Shown piece after piece: positions 1 through 7,429 of a stretch of DNA of 29,221 nt (position 1 is the first letter of the stretch; each line of letters opens with the position of its first letter). The position numbers were made by a program, and so were the translations under genes. The stretch spans positions 1-29,221 of the forward strand of contig DIVI01000061.1 of assembly GCA_002423305.1 (NCBI GenBank), read 5' to 3'. The notes beneath the pieces were generated by a model that was not told where the DNA came from, did not search any database, and saw nothing but the letters and a program-made list of their open reading frames with translations. This DNA comes from Methylococcus sp. UBA6136 (GTDB taxonomy: Bacteria; Pseudomonadota; Gammaproteobacteria; Methylococcales; Methylococcaceae).

Positions 1-27
1 GCCTCCTAGCCAAACTCAATCATCCAT

Positions 28-705
28 GTGGATATGCCGACCCTGATGCGCCTTTTATTTGTCACCCTGATCATGTTGGGTGCTTCCGTCCGTGCCGATG
101 TCAACCCTGACTGCGTCGATCGGGGGTTGCTGTCGCGCTACCAGGCCATGGTGGAAGTACAAACCTTGCAAGTTGAACTATTGAGTCATGATAGCGCCAC
201 CGAGACCCTGGAACGCTGGTGCAAGCGACGGGGGCAGGTGAATCCAGCGATCATTACCGCTGAGCGTGTAACAACGATCGGCCAACGACCTTCCCCGGAA
301 ATACGCGAATACCTGCGTGTCGGCCGTGGTGTCGCGCTCAAATTCAGGCATGTACGGCTAAAATGCGGCGACATGGTGCTATCAGAAGCCGACAACTGGT
401 ATGTGCCAGCACGTTTGACGCCGGTCATGAATAAAATGCTGGACAATTCGGATCGCCCGTTTGGCAAGGTGGTCAAAACCATGGGATTCACGCGGCATAC
501 CCTCTCTGCAACTCTGCTCTGGTCACCCCTGACCGATCCGGGGCAAACTCTTCTGAACCCGCCATCTGAACAAGCTGAGGATTTGCCCCCCCCGCATGTA
601 CTATTTGAACATAAGGCATTGTTGCAAACCGCCAATGGAACGCCCTTCAGCCTGCTTGTGGAACGCTACACACGCAATCTTCTCAAGCCCACCCGGTCTC
701 CTTGA
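28..705 (+). CDS. Secreted chorismate-lyase-like protein
   Basis: A 225-aa protein starting at GTG 28; an in-frame ATG at 34 is an equally good start, and an in-frame stop at 7-9 rules out a longer one. Residues 5-23 form a signal peptide (hydrophobic LLFVTLIMLG, likely cleavage after SVRA), so the product should be periplasmic. The middle (ADNWYVPARLTP, then PFGKVV and GFTRHTL) and the end (PFSLLVERYT) resemble the chorismate pyruvate-lyase (UbiC) fold: the VP strand, the PLG/PFG turn and the C-terminal Glu strand occur in the same order. UbiC itself is cytoplasmic and makes 4-hydroxybenzoate, so an exported relative probably does something else. The active-site Arg of UbiC is not cleanly aligned (RHVR here). 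The fold assignment is an inference from motif order, and the function is unknown. Confidence 0.55.
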   Translation: MDMPTLMRLLFVTLIMLGASVRADVNPDCVDRGLLSRYQAMVEVQTLQVELLSHDSATETLERWCKRRGQVNPAIITAERVTTIGQRPSPEIREYLRVGRGVALKFRHVRLKCGDMVLSEADNWYVPARLTPVMNKMLDNSDRPFGKVVKTMGFTRHTLSATLLWSPLTDPGQTLLNPPSEQAEDLPPPHVLFEHKALLQTANGTPFSLLVERYTRNLLKPTRSP

Positions 706-809
706 AGCCGCCAGCCCCACCATCACCATCATCCGCTCCCTTTTCTTCCTCAGTCGATGCTGAGTTAAGGAGTAGAATTTCACACTCGAATAATTATGAG
801 GTGGAAAGC

Positions 810-1070
810 ATGCGAAAACGACTGATTCTTACGGCATTCATGCTGACTGCGAGCTTTTCAGGATGTGGACCAACCATTGGGGTCGGCGGGATGCCCATGG
901 GATATGGAATGATGGGTATGCCTATGGGCGGATTCTATGGGGGCAGCTGGGGGCATACGAATGTCTATGCCTACAATCACACAACAGACGTTTATGCCTC
1001 GAATCATAACAATGCATTCGTCGACAATCATGGCGGCGGTGACTTTTATCATCCTGGCCGCGGTCGTTAA
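810..1070 (+). CDS. Small Gly/Met/Asn/His-rich lipoprotein
   Basis: An 86-aa product. ATG 810 is chosen because GAGGTG (798-803) lies 6 nt upstream and because it gives a proper lipoprotein signal: MRKR, a hydrophobic stretch, then FSGC as lipobox with Cys at about residue 19. The mature part begins with a Gly/Met-rich stretch (repeated PMGYGMMGMPMGG) and goes on with Asn/His/Tyr-rich segments (NVYAYNHTTDVYASNHNN), ending in GGGDFYHPGRGR. No enzyme domain is visible. Low-complexity Met/His sequences can bind copper or other soft metals, but that is speculation. It lies 15 bp upstream of the next gene and is probably co-transcribed with it. Confidence 0.7.
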   Translation: MRKRLILTAFMLTASFSGCGPTIGVGGMPMGYGMMGMPMGGFYGGSWGHTNVYAYNHTTDVYASNHNNAFVDNHGGGDFYHPGRGR

Positions 1071-1085
1071 GGAGAACTCAGGAAC

Positions 1086-1514
1086 ATGAAGAAAATTGCA
1101 CTTGCAATGCTGTCTGTCGCCAGTGCTCCGGCCATGGCGGCCGATGCGGATTTGATCAAAAAACTTGACCCCGCGTGGAAATCGATGGAGGCACGGGTGA
1201 CCCGCTTGGTCGGGAAACCCGGCCAACGTACCCTTCTGGATATGGCATTCGCCCAAGTCGCAGTCGATGCGTGCTCCGGCCTTGCCATCAATGCCAAGGC
1301 TTATGACGAAGCCTTTACTCGTTTGAACACCGGCAAAACCAAGGATGCGGGGGAGCATCGACGCTTTGAGCAGGCACTGATGACCGACTTCGGCGTTTAC
1401 ACCGGCCTGGTGGTGGCGGAAAGCTTTCTGGACAAGCCGGGCTTTTGCCAGAGCGTGGAAAATATCAAAACCAAAAAGGGTGGCCCCACCCAGTTTTGGG
1501 CCACCAAGAAATAA
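1086..1514 (+). CDS. Hypothetical periplasmic protein
   Basis: A 142-aa protein with a clear Sec signal peptide (MKKIALAMLSVASAPAMA, cleavage after AMA near residue 18). Translation starts at ATG 1086 behind AAGGAGAA at 1069-1076. The mature protein of about 124 residues is soluble and mostly helical in look, with two cysteines (one in VDACSGLA, one in PGFCQSVE) that could form a disulfide in the periplasm. I do not recognise the family. The gene converges on ftsK, whose stop codon is 27 bp away, and no clear terminator was found between them. Confidence 0.75.
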   Translation: MKKIALAMLSVASAPAMAADADLIKKLDPAWKSMEARVTRLVGKPGQRTLLDMAFAQVAVDACSGLAINAKAYDEAFTRLNTGKTKDAGEHRRFEQALMTDFGVYTGLVVAESFLDKPGFCQSVENIKTKKGGPTQFWATKK

Positions 1515-1541
1515 GCATGGCCAGGTGATTCAATTGCCGGG

Positions 1542-3908
1542 CTAATTCAACGATGGCGGCGGTGGAGCCAGAACTTCGCGGCTGCCATTGGTTTCTGCCG
1601 GGCCGACGATGCCCGCATTCTCCATATCTTCGATCATGCGTGCTGCCCGGTTATAACCGACCTTGAAGCGCCGCTGAACGCTGGAAATCGATGCCTTGCG
1701 TGACTCCGTGACAAAACGAACCGCTTCGTCATAGAGCGCATCGGATTCTTCACCGCCCTCACCAGCGCCTTTGTAACCCGAGAAATCGCCGCCGCCTTCT
1801 TCGGAAAACCGGGTGATGTCTTCGATGTAGTCAGGTGGCCCGGTCCGTTTTAGGAATTCCACAACATGGTGGACTTCATCATCTGACACAAAAGCGCCAT
1901 GGGCGCGCATCGGTAACCCGGTGCCGGGCGGCAGGTAAAGCATGTCACCATTGCCCAGCAATGATTCGGCACCGCCCTGGTCAAGTATGGTCCGCGAGTC
2001 GATTTTGGAAGACACCTGGAAAGCCAGCCGGGTCGGAATGTTGGCCTTGATCAGGCCGGTGATGACATCCACGGAGGGCCTCTGGGTCGCCAGGATCAGA
2101 TGCAGGCCGGCGGCGCGGGCTTTCTGCGCCAGACGCGCAATGAGCTCCTCAACCTTCTTGCCCACGATCATCATCATGTCGGCCAGCTCGTCGATGACGA
2201 TGACGATGAAAGGCAGGGGTTCCAGGAAGGGTTGCTCGTCGTTTTCAGTCATCAGGTCGGGCGCCCACAACGGATCACGGATGGGCTCTCCCGCCTCAAT
2301 CGCCTCATTGATTTTTTGATTGAAACCAGCCAGGTTCCTGACGCCCATCAGTGACATGAGTTTATATCGCCGCTCCATTTCGGCGACACACCAGCGCAGG
2401 GCATTGGCGGCTTCCTTCATGTCAGTAACGACCGGGGTCAACAGATGCGGGATGCCTTCGTAGATGGATAGCTCCAGCATTTTTGGATCAATCATGATCA
2501 ACCGCACATCCTCCGGTCGGGCCTTGTACAGCATACTGAGAATCATGACATTGACCGCGACCGATTTACCCGAGCCTGTGGTACCCGCGACAAGTAGATG
2601 GGGCATGCGTGCCAAATTGGCAACGACAGGGTTCCCGCTGATGTCCTTTCCCAGCGTTAGGGTCAGTGGTGAATGACTGTCCTGGTAGACCGATGAGGCC
2701 AGCACGGAATGGAGCAGGACTGTTTCCCGTTCCTCGTTGGGGATTTCGAGGCCAATGACAGTTTTGCCTGGAATGATCTCGACCACACGCACGCTGGTGA
2801 CTGAAAGGGTTCTAGCCAAATCCTTGGCCAGCCCGCTGATCCGGCTTACCTTCACTCCCGGAGCGGGCTGAACTTCAAACCGGGTGATGACAGGGCCAGG
2901 ATGGACTTCCATAACCTGCACCTCGACTCCAAAATCGTCGAGAATGGATTCTAGTTGCCGAGACATTTCCTCAAGCTGAGCATTTGAGTAACCGCGGATG
3001 CGGGGTGCCCGATTATTGAGCAAATCCAGTGAGGGCAACTCGCCTGCTTGCACCGCCGCAAAATTTGATTTTTTTTCCGGCTTTCTTGGTTTGATGCTAA
3101 TGGGGACGGCTGAATTGGCTGATGCAGCCACGGGCTCGTTCGGAGCGGGGTAAGGATCTTCCTCCCGTTTATGACGAATCAAGGGTTCTGCTTCGGGGGG
3201 GGGGGAGTCCACTCGCTCCGAGCGTCGGGCTTCAGTGTTCCTTCGCAACCACTGTCTGGTTTCAATCTTCCCGAGTATGCATTTCAACCATTCGCCTATT
3301 CGAAGGCCATAGCCTCCAGCACCGTCAAGGACCCATACCCAGGACAATCCGCTGAACAGTGAAACACCCGCCAGAAATAGGGCGACTAACAGGATGGTCA
3401 TCCCAGTTGTGCCGAAAGCACTAAAAAAATGCTCGGAAACCTCTTGTCCGAGGATTCCCCCATAACCCTCCGGCAACTGAATGTGCGGGCGAATCATGAA
3501 GCGTTCAGTGATCCCGGTGGCGGCGGTCAGCGCAATGATGAAACCAAGCCACCGCAACGCTCTGTCCAGGGGCGGGGGTGTATGTGTTTCGGCATTGCGA
3601 TAGATTAGGTAGCCATGAACGGCCAGAATAATAGGCATTAGATAGGCGCTGATCCCGAATATGGAGAGGAAAAAGTCAGCCAACCAGGCACCAAAAGATC
3701 CGGCGGCGTTGTTGATTTCCGTCTTCGAACTGGCCGCGTGACGCCATCCAGGATCAACCGCGTGGAAACTCACGAGCGATATGAGGAGCAGCAGGGCGAC
3801 TGCGACATAAGCCAGCAGAGCGGACTCTCTCAATCCCCTTAGCAGCGTAGCGCCAAGCTCCCGACCTATCGCAAACTTCCTGTAGAAGTCAGTCAACCAT
3901 GCCCCCAA
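1542..3908 (-). CDS. ftsK: DNA translocase FtsK
   Basis: A 788-aa septal DNA pump. The N-terminal ~190 residues hold about four membrane helices (for example ALLAYVAVALLLLISLVSF at 29-47). A Pro/Glu/Lys-rich linker of only ~120 residues follows, then the RecA-like motor with Walker A (GTTGSGKS, ~440-447) and Walker B (IVIDELADMM, ~567), and a C-terminal winged-helix gamma domain (ISSVQRRFKVGYNRAARMIEDM) that in the family reads KOPS octamers and activates XerD at dif. A dif-like site lies 6 kb away. No ATG fits the N-terminus: the longest open start is TTG 3908 with no Shine-Dalgarno, while TTG 3896 (codon 5) sits just behind a GGGGG run and is the better candidate. The linker contains an 11-base homopolymer (3195-3205). 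Confidence 0.96.
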   Translation of the reverse strand: MGAWLTDFYRKFAIGRELGATLLRGLRESALLAYVAVALLLLISLVSFHAVDPGWRHAASSKTEINNAAGSFGAWLADFFLSIFGISAYLMPIILAVHGYLIYRNAETHTPPPLDRALRWLGFIIALTAATGITERFMIRPHIQLPEGYGGILGQEVSEHFFSAFGTTGMTILLVALFLAGVSLFSGLSWVWVLDGAGGYGLRIGEWLKCILGKIETRQWLRRNTEARRSERVDSPPPEAEPLIRHKREEDPYPAPNEPVAASANSAVPISIKPRKPEKKSNFAAVQAGELPSLDLLNNRAPRIRGYSNAQLEEMSRQLESILDDFGVEVQVMEVHPGPVITRFEVQPAPGVKVSRISGLAKDLARTLSVTSVRVVEIIPGKTVIGLEIPNEERETVLLHSVLASSVYQDSHSPLTLTLGKDISGNPVVANLARMPHLLVAGTTGSGKSVAVNVMILSMLYKARPEDVRLIMIDPKMLELSIYEGIPHLLTPVVTDMKEAANALRWCVAEMERRYKLMSLMGVRNLAGFNQKINEAIEAGEPIRDPLWAPDLMTENDEQPFLEPLPFIVIVIDELADMMMIVGKKVEELIARLAQKARAAGLHLILATQRPSVDVITGLIKANIPTRLAFQVSSKIDSRTILDQGGAESLLGNGDMLYLPPGTGLPMRAHGAFVSDDEVHHVVEFLKRTGPPDYIEDITRFSEEGGGDFSGYKGAGEGGEESDALYDEAVRFVTESRKASISSVQRRFKVGYNRAARMIEDMENAGIVGPAETNGSREVLAPPPPSLN

Positions 3909-4158
3909 TGTGTTACGAAAGCTCGCCAGCGTACCGAACTTCGGCTCTTGCCAGCGTGTTGCACTAAAATAAGTTGGGTATTTTGCCCTAGCTGGCGAAG
4001 CAGGTCATGTTCCTTGCATAAATGGGGTCGACCACTTTCCCATTCATGGCTATTCTTCCCCGCCCAGATTCATTCGGTTTTAGCTGAACCCTCAGGTTGA
4101 GGCCACTCAAGCCAAGCCGATCAAGCCCACACGAACTTGGTAAACCACAGAGGATGAC

Positions 4159-5112
4159 ATGGCTGAAGCGAAACATTGTCGAGTGTTGATTCTAGGATCC
4201 GGTCCCGCAGGTTATTCGGCGGCGGTCTATGCGGCACGCGCAAATCTCAAGCCGGTTTTGGTGACCGGGCTGGAGATGGGGGGACAACTTACCACGACAA
4301 CCGAAGTCGACAATTGGCCAGGGGATGCGGAGGGTGTTCAAGGACCCGACCTGATGGAACGAATGAAACGCCATGCCGAGCGGTTTGAGACGGAAATCAT
4401 CTTTGACCACATCCATACAGCTGAACTCGGCGTGCGTCCCTTCAAACTGGTTGGGGATGCCGGTGCCTATACCTGTGATGCCCTGATTATTGCGACCGGC
4501 GCATCGGCGCGCTACCTGGGGCTACCTTCGGAAGAGGCTTTCAAGGGCAGGGGGGTGTCCGCCTGTGCGACTTGTGATGGTTTTTTTTACCGTAACAAGC
4601 GGGTAGCTGTGATCGGTGGCGGGAATACCGCCGTTGAGGAGGCCCTGTATCTAGCCAATATTGCCTCTCACGTCACGGTGGTTCACCGGCGCGGTAAGTT
4701 TCGCTCGGAAAAGATTCTCTCCGACAAGCTGCAGGAGCGGGCACGAAGCGGAAATGTGACCATTGAATGGAATCACACCTTGGATGAGGTATTGGGTGAT
4801 GACATGGGCGTGACAGGTGTCCGCATTAAGCAAACCGAGCATGGGGGCACTAAGGAGCTTGAATTGGACGGCGTATTTATCGCCATCGGACATAGCCCCA
4901 ATACCCAGATTTTTGACGGGCAGCTGCAGATGAAAAACGGTTACATTCAGGTCAGGAGCGGAACCGAAGGCGGGAGCACAGCGACCAGTGTACCGGGCAT
5001 CTTTGCTGCAGGTGATGTGGCGGATTTCATTTATCGGCAAGCCATCACTTCGGCCGGGTCAGGGTGCATGGCCGCCCTGGATGCCGACAAATACCTGGAT
5101 TCACTGGGCTGA
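4159..5112 (+). CDS. trxB: Thioredoxin reductase
   Basis: A 317-aa flavoprotein that passes electrons from NADPH to thioredoxin in the cytoplasm. Visible features are the FAD dinucleotide motif (GSGPAGYSAAVYAA, ~11-24), the redox-active CATC pair (Cys136 and Cys139, followed by DG), the NADPH-binding motif GGGNTAVEEA (~153) and the C-terminal FAD motif (GIFAAGDVAD). The length is normal. ATG 4159 is preceded by AGAGGA. Divergent placement from ftsK is common in gammaproteobacteria; the 250-bp gap between them must carry both promoters, but I could not pick out convincing -35/-10 pairs there. Confidence 0.97.
   Translation: MAEAKHCRVLILGSGPAGYSAAVYAARANLKPVLVTGLEMGGQLTTTTEVDNWPGDAEGVQGPDLMERMKRHAERFETEIIFDHIHTAELGVRPFKLVGDAGAYTCDALIIATGASARYLGLPSEEAFKGRGVSACATCDGFFYRNKRVAVIGGGNTAVEEALYLANIASHVTVVHRRGKFRSEKILSDKLQERARSGNVTIEWNHTLDEVLGDDMGVTGVRIKQTEHGGTKELELDGVFIAIGHSPNTQIFDGQLQMKNGYIQVRSGTEGGSTATSVPGIFAAGDVADFIYRQAITSAGSGCMAALDADKYLDSLG
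4545..4552 (+). other. KOPS-type octamer GGGCAGGG
   Basis: Exact GGGNAGGG on the plus strand inside trxB, left of dif and pointing toward it (the orientation FtsK would follow). Confidence 0.5.
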
Positions 5113-5203
5113 TCAGCATACGAATGACTAAAGAGCTGCCGAATGAAGTTTGCCTTATCCCCACCGCTTCATTATTATTGTTCGGTTTGGCTGGCGGCCG
5201 GTA

Positions 5204-5259
5204 ACGGTTGTCACTCCTTGCCCCACCGATTTCCGGGGGGCTTCATTAACCGTAAGGAG
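5204..5259 (+). promoter_or_regulatory. Candidate S6:S18 autoregulatory leader of rpsF
   Basis: An outer helix can form between ACGGTT (5204-5209) and AACCGT (5248-5253). It encloses a hairpin with stem GCCCC (5220-5224) / GGGGC (5237-5241) whose loop carries CCG (5226-5228). The Shine-Dalgarno AAGGAG (5254-5259) directly abuts the outer helix. Bacterial rpsF leaders are known to bind the S6:S18 complex through a CCG-containing stem-loop that mimics 16S rRNA. The match here is by architecture only. Confidence 0.5.
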
Positions 5260-5264
5260 CATTC

Positions 5265-5663
5265 ATGCGACATTATGAAATTGTTTTCATGGTTCATCCC
5301 GATCAGAGCGCACAGGTTCCAGCCATGCTGGAACGCTATCGCGGTCTGATCGAGTCCGCGTCGGGCAGCATCCATCGTCTTGAGGACTGGGGCCGACGCC
5401 AACTGGCTTACCCGATTAATAAAATCCACAAGGCACACTATGTGCTGATGAACATCGAGTGCGACCAGGCTACACTGGAAGAGCTGGAGAGTGGATTCCG
5501 CTTCAATGATGCGGTCCTTCGGAGTCTGACTGTGCGCAAGGAAGAAGCCATCACTGAAGCTTCCCCCATGGCTAGAGAAGGCCATCAGGAATCTGCTGAA
5601 ATTCGCGATGAAGAGGTCGAAGAGGCCGGCGAATCTGCTGCTCCAGAAGCAGCTGATCTCTAA
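5265..5663 (+). CDS. rpsF: 30S ribosomal protein S6
   Basis: A 132-aa protein beginning MRHYEIVFMVHPDQS, the typical S6 start, and continuing with the conserved GRRQLAYPINKIHKAHYVL and FRFNDAVLRSL segments. S6 binds the platform of the 30S subunit as a heterodimer with S18. The last ~25 residues are strongly acidic (EEVEEAGESAAPEAADL), as in E. coli S6, whose tail receives added glutamates. ATG 5265 follows AAGGAG with 5 nt spacing. First gene of the cluster rpsF-rpsR-DUF2232-rplI. Confidence 0.97.
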   Translation: MRHYEIVFMVHPDQSAQVPAMLERYRGLIESASGSIHRLEDWGRRQLAYPINKIHKAHYVLMNIECDQATLEELESGFRFNDAVLRSLTVRKEEAITEASPMAREGHQESAEIRDEEVEEAGESAAPEAADL

Positions 5664-5717
5664 GCCATCACGACTAATCAACATAATCACGAAATTCAGA
5701 TAAAGAGGATTTTTTAG

Positions 5718-5945
5718 ATGGCACGTCAATTCAAACGTAGAAAGTTCTGCAGATTTTCCTCCGAAGAGGGACAAGTAATCGATTACAAAGATCTCGACCT
5801 CCTGCAGGAATATCTCTCCGAAACCGCCAAGATCGTACCCAGCCGGATAACTGGCACCAAGGTTAAATTCCAGCGAGAGCTGTCTACGGCCATCAAGCGG
5901 GCACGTTTTCTGGCTTTGCTGCCGTTCTGCGATAGCCACGAGTAA
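5718..5945 (+). CDS. rpsR: 30S ribosomal protein S18
   Basis: A 75-aa basic protein with the family core IDYKDLDLLQEYLSE, then KIVPSRITGTKVKFQRELSTAIKRARFLALLPF. S18 pairs with S6 on the 30S platform. ATG 5718 lies behind AGAGGA at normal distance, 54 bp after rpsF and in the usual order. No anomalies were seen. The Cys near residue 11 (KFCRF) is found in many S18 proteins. Confidence 0.97.
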   Translation: MARQFKRRKFCRFSSEEGQVIDYKDLDLLQEYLSETAKIVPSRITGTKVKFQRELSTAIKRARFLALLPFCDSHE

Positions 5946-5972
5946 AACCAGGTCGGGTTGGCAAGCCTTCGC

Positions 5973-6884
5973 ATGAACGCCTTGGCGGGATTCATCATGA
6001 GGGGCCGTTCACAGGCTATTCTCATGCTGTCCCTGTTGACGATGCTCTCATGGTTGCTGTCACTCGCCAGTTTATTGGCTGCGGCAACCGTGGCTTTGCC
6101 CACGCTCCGGCGAGGCTGTAAGGAAGGCGCTTTTGTTGTACTCGGGGCCTTACCTGTGGTGGCGCTGGCTGGACAATTTACTCTGGGGAACGCACTTCAG
6201 GCCGGCAGTTACTCTCTAGCACTTTGGCTGCCTGTTTTCGGAACCGCCATCGTTCTTAGAGAAACCGCAAGCCTCTCAGTCGCCGTATTGTTTGCATTGG
6301 GCCTGGGACTGATTTTGGTAATTGGCTTTTACGTTTGGATGGATGATCCGGCCACTTTTTGGGGCGATAACTTGCAGACGGTTATCCAGCCGGTGATTGA
6401 GAGGCGAGGCGGTGAGGTAGATACGCAAATAATCAATCAAACCATGCAGATGTTTTCGACCTATGCCACTGGAGCGGTCGCTGCGGGTTCCCTAGTGACG
6501 GTTCTGAGCAGTCTGCTCATTGCTCGCTGGTGGCAGGCCAACCTTTACAACCCTGGCGGATTCCGGGCTGAGTTCACACAATTAAGCCTCCCTTGGATAA
6601 TTTCTCCGGCGTTTCTGTTGATGGCGCTGGCGACTGGCACCACAGGGGGTGGAACTGCGGTGTTTTCGGCCAACCTGGTTATGCCGATATTAATGGCTTT
6701 TGTGCTGGTGGGGTTTGCCGTGCTTCATGCCGTCTGTTCTGTGTTGCCATCAGGAAGGTTTTGGCTGGCAGGCATCTATGTTGGGCTGATGTTTTTGGCT
6801 CCCATGGTGCTGCTGATTGCGGTCATCGGGCTGACTGATCCCTGGTTTCATTGGCGTCCAAGGTTTGTTCCGCGCAGATCATGA
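5973..6884 (+). CDS. DUF2232 family integral membrane protein
   Basis: A 303-aa, very hydrophobic protein with about eight predicted membrane helices (for example AILMLSLLTMLSWLLSLASL near the start and LAGIYVGLMFLAPMVLLIAVIG near the end). It sits between rpsR and rplI, the usual place of the YybS-like DUF2232 family in gammaproteobacteria. Family members resemble transporter or ECF-type membrane components, but no substrate is established. ATG 5973 (MNALAGFIMRGR) is preferred over TTG 5958 because family proteins typically begin just before an FIMRGR-like segment; no strong Shine-Dalgarno decides it. It is 12-27 bp after rpsR and surely in the same transcript. Confidence 0.8.
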   Translation: MNALAGFIMRGRSQAILMLSLLTMLSWLLSLASLLAAATVALPTLRRGCKEGAFVVLGALPVVALAGQFTLGNALQAGSYSLALWLPVFGTAIVLRETASLSVAVLFALGLGLILVIGFYVWMDDPATFWGDNLQTVIQPVIERRGGEVDTQIINQTMQMFSTYATGAVAAGSLVTVLSSLLIARWWQANLYNPGGFRAEFTQLSLPWIISPAFLLMALATGTTGGGTAVFSANLVMPILMAFVLVGFAVLHAVCSVLPSGRFWLAGIYVGLMFLAPMVLLIAVIGLTDPWFHWRPRFVPRRS

Positions 6885-6925
6885 CCTAAAGATAAATCAT
6901 CAAATTAATTATTGAGGCTAAAAAA

Positions 6926-7372
6926 ATGGAAATTATTCTTCTTGAAAAAATACCTAACCTGGGCAGTTTGGGTGACAAAGTTAGCGTCAAACCCGGATAT
7001 GGTCGCAACTATCTTATCCCTCAGGGCAAGGCTGTTGTTGCCAGTGCCGAGAAGCTTGAACAATTCGAGCAACGTCGCGCCGAGTTGGAAAAGAAAGCAG
7101 CCGATGCACTGGCTGCAGCACAGGGTCGTTCGGCAACCATTGCAGCAATGAAAGTCACCATCACCCACAAGGCAGGTGATGAGGGCCGTTTATATGGGTC
7201 CATCGGTACCCGTGATATCGCTGACGCAGTGACTGCGGCTGGTGTGGCTGTGGAAAAAAGCGAGGTACGGCTACCTATGGGGCCCATTCGTCACATTGGC
7301 GACTATGAAATCGGTATTCAGTTGCACGGGGATGTTGTAGCGATCCTGCCTCTGACAGTCGCTGCTGAGTAA
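6926..7372 (+). CDS. rplI: 50S ribosomal protein L9
   Basis: A 148-aa protein with the canonical N-domain (MEIILLEKIPNLGSLGDKV, then VKPGYGRNYLIPQGKA), a long central helix (EKLEQFEQRRAELEKKAADAL) and the C-domain (GDEGRLYGSIGTRDIADAV). L9 reaches from the L1 stalk of the 50S subunit toward neighbouring ribosomes and helps maintain the reading frame. The length is the family norm. ATG 6926 follows TTGAGG. Last gene of the S6-S18-L9 cluster; no hairpin terminator was found before waaA. Confidence 0.97.
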   Translation: MEIILLEKIPNLGSLGDKVSVKPGYGRNYLIPQGKAVVASAEKLEQFEQRRAELEKKAADALAAAQGRSATIAAMKVTITHKAGDEGRLYGSIGTRDIADAVTAAGVAVEKSEVRLPMGPIRHIGDYEIGIQLHGDVVAILPLTVAAE

Positions 7373-7420
7373 TTCAGTAACAAACCAACCTTGCACGGCC
7401 ATGAGGCCGGACGACCAACG

Positions 7421-7428
7421 GGGCAGGG
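7421..7428 (+). other. KOPS-type octamer GGGCAGGG
   Basis: An exact match to GGGNAGGG on the plus strand, left of dif and oriented toward it. It also occupies the Shine-Dalgarno position 1 nt before the GTG start proposed for waaA, so these bases may serve both as translation signal and as translocase signpost. Confidence 0.55.
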
Positions 7429-7429
7429 C

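Noticed and set aside
5102..5117. GCTGATCAGC palindrome at the trxB stop as a terminator
   Set aside because: Short stem with almost no loop and no T-run.
5211..5939. 242-codon minus-strand frame across rpsF and rpsR
   Set aside because: Covers two certain ribosomal protein genes on the other strand; antisense artefact.
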